Position numbers and translations under genes: made by a program
Source of the DNA: DATKMG01 sp035541995
GTDB lineage: Bacteria > Acidobacteriota > Terriglobia > Versatilivoradales > Versatilivoraceae
Length of the DNA stretch: 10,196 nt
Direction of reading: 5' to 3'
Assembly: GCA_035541995.1 (NCBI GenBank)
Contig: DATKMG010000607.1
Span: 1-10,196, forward strand
The notes under the pieces: model-generated
Seen by the model: only the letters and a program-made list of their open reading frames with translations
Databases searched by the model: none
Told to the model about the DNA's origin: nothing
In this document: one piece after another, positions 5,752 to 10,196 of the stretch
How positions within the stretch are numbered: position 1 is the stretch's first letter
How the letters are laid out: each line of letters begins with the position of its first letter

Positions 5752-6861
5752 ATGGAAACAACCACACAGCTCAAGAAAACCGCACTCCATGGAATCCACA
5801 AAGAACTTGGGGCCCGCCTGGCTGAGTTTGCCGGTTGGGAAATGCCCATTGAGTATTGCGATTCCGGGATTATTCAAGAGCACATGGCCGTTCGCACGGC
5901 CGCCGGGCTTTTTGACATCAGCCATATGGGAGAGATCGAAATCACCGGCCCGGAGAGCCTGGCACTTGTCCAACTTGTGACCTCTAACGACGCGTCACGC
6001 CTTCAGGATGGCCAAATTCAATATTCGGGTCTGCTCTATCCCGAAGGGACATTCGTGGACGACATCCTGGTTCACCGCATTACTCAATATCATTACTTCC
6101 TTTGCGTCAATGCCTCCAACGCCGAGAAAGATTTTGAGTGGATAAACCAGCAAAATCGTTTTGATGCAAAAGTGGAAGACACCAGCCGGCATTACACTCA
6201 ACTGGCTCTGCAGGGTCCTCAAGCTCTGGCCATTCTGCGACAATTGACCCATGTCAACTTGGAAGGGATGAAGTACTATTGGTTTGCCAAGGGTCAAGTC
6301 GATGGAATCGATGCCTTGATCACTCGGACAGGATATACTGGTGAAGATGGCTTTGAACTCTATTTTTCACCAGATTATTCAAAGCAAATATGGAAGAGTC
6401 TGTTTGAGGTCGGATCGCTTGCAGGATTGCTCCCGGTAGGACTGGGGGCACGTAACACGCTTCGACTTGAAGCCAAGATGGCCTTGTACGGGCACGAAAT
6501 CTCCGAAAAGACCACTCCATGGGAAGCTGGACTCGACTGGATTGTGAAACCTGGGAAGGGAGAGTTTATCGGGAAAGCTGCTTTACTGGCCCAGAAGCAA
6601 CGAGGGATCTCCAGAAAGCTGGTCGGCTTGGAAATGCAATGTAAAGGCATTGCCCGAGATGGTTATCCAGTCCTGATTGCGGGGGAGGTGGTTGGTACCG
6701 TCACCAGCGGGAGTTTGTCGCCTTTCCTGAAGAAGAATATAGGCCTGGCATATGTTCCCGCGCAGCATAGTGAGATCGGAACCGTGCTTGATATCCAGGT
6801 GCGGAATCAGAGGTTGCCTGCCAAAGTTGTCGCCACACCGTTTTACACCCGGAGAAAATAG
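5752..6861 (+). CDS. gcvT: Glycine cleavage system T-protein (aminomethyltransferase)
   Basis: This enzyme takes the aminomethyl group from lipoylated H-protein and transfers the one-carbon unit to tetrahydrofolate, releasing ammonia. The 369 residues are normal for the family. The N-terminal signature runs from LKKTAL (7-12) through FAGWEMP (26-32). Next come the VRTAAGLFDISHMG stretch (47-60) and the conserved acidic pair in TFVDDILV (D103, D104), part of the folate/aminomethyl site. TGYTGEDG follows near residues 193-200, and the C-terminal domain signature GLGARNTLRLE with ALYGHEI lies near 230-250. The ATG at 5752 gives an N-terminus that matches the family, although no ribosome site is seen. 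It is the first gene of the gcv operon, and gcvH begins 46 bp downstream. The product is cytosolic. Confidence 0.97.
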   Translation: METTTQLKKTALHGIHKELGARLAEFAGWEMPIEYCDSGIIQEHMAVRTAAGLFDISHMGEIEITGPESLALVQLVTSNDASRLQDGQIQYSGLLYPEGTFVDDILVHRITQYHYFLCVNASNAEKDFEWINQQNRFDAKVEDTSRHYTQLALQGPQALAILRQLTHVNLEGMKYYWFAKGQVDGIDALITRTGYTGEDGFELYFSPDYSKQIWKSLFEVGSLAGLLPVGLGARNTLRLEAKMALYGHEISEKTTPWEAGLDWIVKPGKGEFIGKAALLAQKQRGISRKLVGLEMQCKGIARDGYPVLIAGEVVGTVTSGSLSPFLKKNIGLAYVPAQHSEIGTVLDIQVRNQRLPAKVVATPFYTRRK

Positions 6862-6895
6862 ACCGCGGATCTTCATTGGTTGAATTCGATCTTTC

Positions 6896-6903
6896 AAGGA
6901 GGA
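6896..6903 (+). promoter_or_regulatory. Strong ribosome binding site of gcvH
   Basis: AAGGAGGA lies 4 nt upstream of the gcvH ATG and is nearly a full anti-Shine-Dalgarno match. It is much stronger than the sites of gcvT, gcvPA and gcvPB, which fits the need for H-protein in excess over the enzymes it visits. Confidence 0.8.
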
Positions 6904-6907
6904 ATTC

Positions 6908-7306
6908 ATGAAGTTTCCTGAAGATTGTCTCTATACTCGGCAGCATGAATGGGTTCGAGTCCTTGCAGAAAAAGAAACAGTGCTGGTTGGAATCACTGAC
7001 TACGCTCAAAAAGAGTTGGGCGATGTGGTCTTTGTTGAGCTCCCCAAGGTGGGAGATACTTTCGATACGAACGAGCCTTTCGGAAATGTCGAGTCCGTTA
7101 AGGCGGTCTCCGAGGTTTTTTGCCCGCTCGCTGGAGAGGTTATCGAGATCAATCCGGATTTGTCGAATTCTCCCGAGTTAGTGAATTCTGACCCTTATGG
7201 GGACGCCTGGTTCATCAAGCTGAAGATCTCGAGTGCTGAAGAAATCAAGGATCTGTTGAAGCCTGATGAGTATGCGGAGCTCGTTGCCGAGGAGTCTGCC
7301 GAGTAA
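6908..7306 (+). CDS. gcvH: Glycine cleavage system H-protein (lipoyl carrier)
   Basis: H-protein carries the aminomethyl intermediate on a lipoyl arm between P-, T- and L-proteins. The 132 residues are typical. The N-terminal YTRQHEWV (9-16) and VGITDYAQKELGD (27-39) are family signatures. The lipoylation site is K65 in NVESVKAVSEVF, and it is followed by the PLAGEVIEIN turn. The C-terminus DPYGDAWFIK is also conserved. The ORF ends TAA directly followed by the ATG of gcvPA, so the two are probably translationally coupled. No lipoyl synthase or ligase gene is in the window; K65 must be modified by enzymes encoded elsewhere. Confidence 0.97.
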   Translation: MKFPEDCLYTRQHEWVRVLAEKETVLVGITDYAQKELGDVVFVELPKVGDTFDTNEPFGNVESVKAVSEVFCPLAGEVIEINPDLSNSPELVNSDPYGDAWFIKLKISSAEEIKDLLKPDEYAELVAEESAE

Positions 7307-8644
7307 ATGAGATACATTCCGAATTCCGCAGAAGATCGGCAACGGATGCTCGCAGAAATGGGGCTTCAATCGATTGAAGACTTGCTTGTCGGCATACCTC
7401 GGGAACTGCGATTCCGTGGGGATTTGAATCTACCGCCCCCCTTATCAGAAACCAAGCTGCTCGAGAAGTTTCGGGAATACGAAGGTAGAAACTCCAAAGG
7501 TCTTGTATCGTTCCTGGGTGGAGGGGTCAACGCCCACTATATCCCTACTGTAATCGAAACCCTGACATCGCGGGCCGAATTCCTTACGTCCTACACTCCG
7601 TACCAAGCCGAAATCAGCCAGGGTACTCTCCAAGCCATCTTTGAATTCCAAACCTTTATTTGTCAGCTGACAGACATGGAGGTTTCCAACGCGTCGATGT
7701 ATGACGGGAGCACAGCGCTGGCGGAAGCAATGCTGATGTCAGCCCGTATCACACAACGGCACCGCTTTCTGCTGGCTTCAACAGTTCATCCGGAATACCG
7801 CAAGGTCGTCGGCACTTACTTATCGCATCAAAACCTTAGTGTAGAACCAGTTGAGTTTGAGGAAGGCGGGACAGTCGATATCGTCCGCGTCGAGCGTGTC
7901 CTGGGCGATGATGTGGCCGCTTTGGCTGTTCAATCCCCCAATTTTCTGGGCAACCTGGAACCCATAAGAAAATTGGCTGCGCTAGCGCATAGAAGGGGTG
8001 CCCTGCTCATTGTCAACATTGCAGAACTTCTTTCGCTCGGCATCGTCAATGGGCCTGGAGCAATGGGTGCAGATATAGTTTGCGGTGAGGCCCAATCACT
8101 GGGTATCCCCCAGAGTTTTGGAGGACCCCATGTGGGCTTTCTGGCAGCCCGGGAAAAACACGTGCGGAACCTGCCCGGACGTCTGGTGGGCCAGACGGTG
8201 GATTCCGAGGGGAAGAGAGGATTCGTTTTGACTCTCTCCACCCGTGAACAACATATTCGTCGGGAAAAGGCGACCTCCAACATTTGTACCAACCAGAGCC
8301 TTTTTGCTTTGATGGCAACTATCTATTGCAGCTTGCTGGGCAGAAAAGGGCTTCGGGAGGTCGCGCTTCAAAACGTGGCCAAGACGCAATATGCCCTTGC
8401 TGAAGTGAGAAAGTCCGGCAAGGTGAGAGTCCTGTTCGAAGGGCCCCGCTTTAATGAATTTGTGCTCCTTTTGCCCCAGCCCTTCTCCCAAGTGGCAAGC
8501 CGCTTTTACGATGCGGGAATTATCCCGGGGATTGACCTTGGACATTACTTCCCTGCCCTGTCCAACGCGCTGCTCGTTTCCGTGACGGAGACAAAATCGA
8601 AAGCCGACATCGATCATTTCATTCAGATTCTCAGGACTTTGTAG
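7307..8644 (+). CDS. gcvPA: Glycine dehydrogenase (decarboxylating) subunit 1
   Basis: This is the N-terminal half of the PLP-dependent P-protein, which decarboxylates glycine and loads the remaining aminomethyl group on lipoyl-H. At 445 residues it is normal for the split form. Visible family features are IPRELR (30-35), the SYTPYQAEISQG stretch (95-106) followed by FEFQTFICQLT, and NASMYDGSTA (128-137). A glycine-rich GIPQSFGGPHVGF region follows near residues 266-278. This subunit has the fold-type-I aminotransferase shape but lacks the PLP lysine, which is in GcvPB; the two form an alpha2-beta2 enzyme. The ATG follows the gcvH stop without a gap, and gcvPB begins 6 bp after its stop. The split P-protein is typical of Gram-positives, Thermotogae, Acidobacteria and others, but not of enterobacteria, where P is one chain. 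Confidence 0.95.
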   Translation: MRYIPNSAEDRQRMLAEMGLQSIEDLLVGIPRELRFRGDLNLPPPLSETKLLEKFREYEGRNSKGLVSFLGGGVNAHYIPTVIETLTSRAEFLTSYTPYQAEISQGTLQAIFEFQTFICQLTDMEVSNASMYDGSTALAEAMLMSARITQRHRFLLASTVHPEYRKVVGTYLSHQNLSVEPVEFEEGGTVDIVRVERVLGDDVAALAVQSPNFLGNLEPIRKLAALAHRRGALLIVNIAELLSLGIVNGPGAMGADIVCGEAQSLGIPQSFGGPHVGFLAAREKHVRNLPGRLVGQTVDSEGKRGFVLTLSTREQHIRREKATSNICTNQSLFALMATIYCSLLGRKGLREVALQNVAKTQYALAEVRKSGKVRVLFEGPRFNEFVLLLPQPFSQVASRFYDAGIIPGIDLGHYFPALSNALLVSVTETKSKADIDHFIQILRTL

Positions 8645-8650
8645 ACAAAT

Positions 8651-10144
8651 ATGCCCATTCGAAAAGCTTCTCCTCACATGACCCAAAATGAAGGATTGAT
8701 TTTCGAGCGCACTTCCCCCGGACGGCGTGGATACGATCTACCTGAATTGGATGTGCCCGAACCCAAGCTAATTGAAGCTTTGGGGGAGGAAAACGTTCGT
8801 TCTGAAATCGAAGATTTTCCAGAGGTCAGCGAAGTCGATGTCATTCGCCATTTCACTCGTCTTTCCACCTGGAACCACAGCATCGATGCCGGGATGTATC
8901 CTCTGGGGTCCTGTACCATGAAGTACAATCCCCGCATCAATGAGCGAGTATCGGGGTTTGAGGGGTTTGCCAACTCTCATCCCCTAATGCCGGAATCCAT
9001 GGTGCAGGGAAATCTGCAGGTTCTGAAAACCATGGGAGACCTGCTGGCGGAAATCACGGGTATGGACCGGGTGACCTTCCAACCCCCTGCCGGGGCCAGT
9101 GGTGAACTCACAGGGGTCATGATGATTCGGGCTTGCCTGGCCAGCCGGGGCGATGCGCGCAAGAAGATTCTTATTCCCGACTCTGCACACGGTACGAATC
9201 CGGCCAGCGCTGCCATAGCCGGTTATAGCGTGGAAAGCTTGAAGTCCGATACCCATGGCTGCATCAACCTGGACGCACTGGACCAGGCCATGACCGCTGA
9301 TGTCGCAGCTCTTATGCTGACGAATCCCAACACACTTGGTATCTTTGAACCAAACATCATCCGCATTACAGAACTGGTTCACAGCCGGGGCGGGTTGGTT
9401 TACATGGATGGGGCTAACTTGAATGCACTAATGGGTCTCACTCGGCCTGGAGATTTTGGGATTGACGTATTGCACATCAACCTTCATAAGACTTTTTCCA
9501 CTCCTCATGGAGGCGGAGGCCCAGGCGCCGGACCAGTGGCAGTCAGACGAGTCCTAGAGCCCTTCTTGCCTGTTCCTACTGTAGAGGTGGATGAATCAGG
9601 GAGTTACTTTCTTAATTACGAGCGGCCACAGTCCATTGGCAAGGTTAAGGCTTTCTACGGGAATTTTGGGACGGTGGTTCGGGCTCTTTGCTACGTTCTT
9701 GCCAATGGCGCCAAAGGTCTGACGGAAGCCAGTCAGGTGGCCATTCTTAATGCCAATTACATCAAACACGGACTCAAAGGAGTGTACGACCTTCCTTATG
9801 ACGAACCCGTGCTTCATGAGGTTGTTTTTTCGAGTAAGATGCAGGCCCAGCATCACGTGTCCGTCATGGACATTGCCAAACGTCTCATGGACTATGGCTT
9901 TCATCCCCCCACAGTCGCTTTTCCGTTGATTGTTCCCGGGGCGTTAATGATCGAGCCGACAGAAAGCGAAGGACGCGAAGAACTGGACCTGTTTATCGAT
10001 GCCATGAAATCCATAGCGGAAGAGGCTGAATCTAATCCAGAACTCTTGCGTCACTCTCCTTACACCACCCGTGTCAAACGGCTGGACGAAGTCCAAGCTG
10101 CGCGACATCCCATCTTGCGCTGGAAGCAGGGCCTGCAGACATAG
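8651..10144 (+). CDS. gcvPB: Glycine dehydrogenase (decarboxylating) subunit 2, PLP-binding
   Basis: This is the catalytic half of the split P-protein. The PLP lysine is K280 in INLHKTFSTPHGGGGPG, the glycine-rich segment being 287-291. Other family landmarks are LIFERTSPGRRGY (16-28), WNHSIDAGMYPLGSCTMKYN (74-93), FQPPAGASGE (143-152), IPDSAHGTNPASA (175-187) and YMDGANLNA (251-259). The latter contains the aspartate expected near the PLP ring nitrogen. The 497 residues are slightly long. The ATG at 8651 adds nine residues before an internal ATG at 8678, from which the family-like N-terminus would also be complete. Neither start has a clear ribosome site, so the true one is uncertain. The frame is intact to TAG at 10142-10144. 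It is the last gene of the operon in this window; gcvL (lpd) is not seen in the 52 bp left. Confidence 0.95.
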   Translation: MPIRKASPHMTQNEGLIFERTSPGRRGYDLPELDVPEPKLIEALGEENVRSEIEDFPEVSEVDVIRHFTRLSTWNHSIDAGMYPLGSCTMKYNPRINERVSGFEGFANSHPLMPESMVQGNLQVLKTMGDLLAEITGMDRVTFQPPAGASGELTGVMMIRACLASRGDARKKILIPDSAHGTNPASAAIAGYSVESLKSDTHGCINLDALDQAMTADVAALMLTNPNTLGIFEPNIIRITELVHSRGGLVYMDGANLNALMGLTRPGDFGIDVLHINLHKTFSTPHGGGGPGAGPVAVRRVLEPFLPVPTVEVDESGSYFLNYERPQSIGKVKAFYGNFGTVVRALCYVLANGAKGLTEASQVAILNANYIKHGLKGVYDLPYDEPVLHEVVFSSKMQAQHHVSVMDIAKRLMDYGFHPPTVAFPLIVPGALMIEPTESEGREELDLFIDAMKSIAEEAESNPELLRHSPYTTRVKRLDEVQAARHPILRWKQGLQT

Positions 10145-10152
10145 CATGCGTG

Positions 10153-10169
10153 GGTAGAGCAACTCTACC
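10153..10169 (+). terminator. Small hairpin after gcvPB, possible weak terminator
   Basis: GGTAGAG (10153-10159) and CTCTACC (10163-10169) form a perfect 7-bp stem with a CAA loop, 8 bp after the gcvPB stop. A T-rich stretch (CTTGTTTT) comes only about 15 nt later, so it is not a classical intrinsic terminator. It may pause polymerase, protect the mRNA 3' end, or be incidental. Confidence 0.35.
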
Positions 10170-10196
10170 GGGTGGCGGAATAATCTTGTTTTCGGT

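Noticed and set aside
1..10196. tRNA, rRNA, CRISPR array, transposase, integrase or toxin-antitoxin genes
   Set aside because: No cloverleaf, regularly spaced repeat array or recognisable protein of these types was seen on either strand.

Overview
The window looks like ordinary bacterial chromosome of moderate GC. It holds two metabolic gene clusters pointing away from each other, with a short accessory zone between them. No tRNA, rRNA, CRISPR array, insertion sequence or phage gene is visible. The split glycine decarboxylase (GcvPA plus GcvPB), the FadN-type beta-oxidation enzyme and a short DksA/TraR-type zinc-finger protein would suit a deep-branching Gram-negative lineage such as Acidobacteriota. 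That placement is inference from gene types; no marker in the window proves it.

Positions 1-4028, minus strand: a fatty-acid degradation operon. A long-chain acyl-CoA ligase (2226-4028) is followed with no gap (TGA then ATG) by a fused 3-hydroxyacyl-CoA dehydrogenase / enoyl-CoA hydratase of the FadN type, which runs off the left edge. The ligase activates fatty acids to CoA thioesters; the fused enzyme carries out the hydration and the second oxidation of each beta-oxidation cycle. A sigma70-like promoter (4124-4151) and a 10-bp palindrome beside its predicted start site lie upstream.

Positions 4029-4882: about 850 bp without a secure gene. It contains that promoter region, a GC-rich patch (about 4200-4560) with overlapping open frames on both strands and a strong 9-bp hairpin, then an AT-rich stretch with several inverted repeats.

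Positions 4883-5684: a DksA-like protein on the plus strand, with its own candidate promoter and a strong ribosome binding site, converges on one or two very small minus-strand genes. One encodes a 58-residue protein with 12 cysteines. The other is a possible 51-residue protein just upstream of it.

Positions 5752-10144, plus strand: the glycine cleavage operon gcvT-gcvH-gcvPA-gcvPB, tightly packed and apparently intact, with the lipoyl lysine and the PLP lysine in place. The L-protein (lipoamide dehydrogenase) and lipoylation genes are not in the window. The system splits glycine to CO2, ammonia and 5,10-methylene-tetrahydrofolate.

I found no clear previously undescribed system. The items most worth a second look are the Cys-rich miniprotein with its upstream small ORF, the GC-rich possible gene remnant at 4200-4560, and the leader in front of gcvT.
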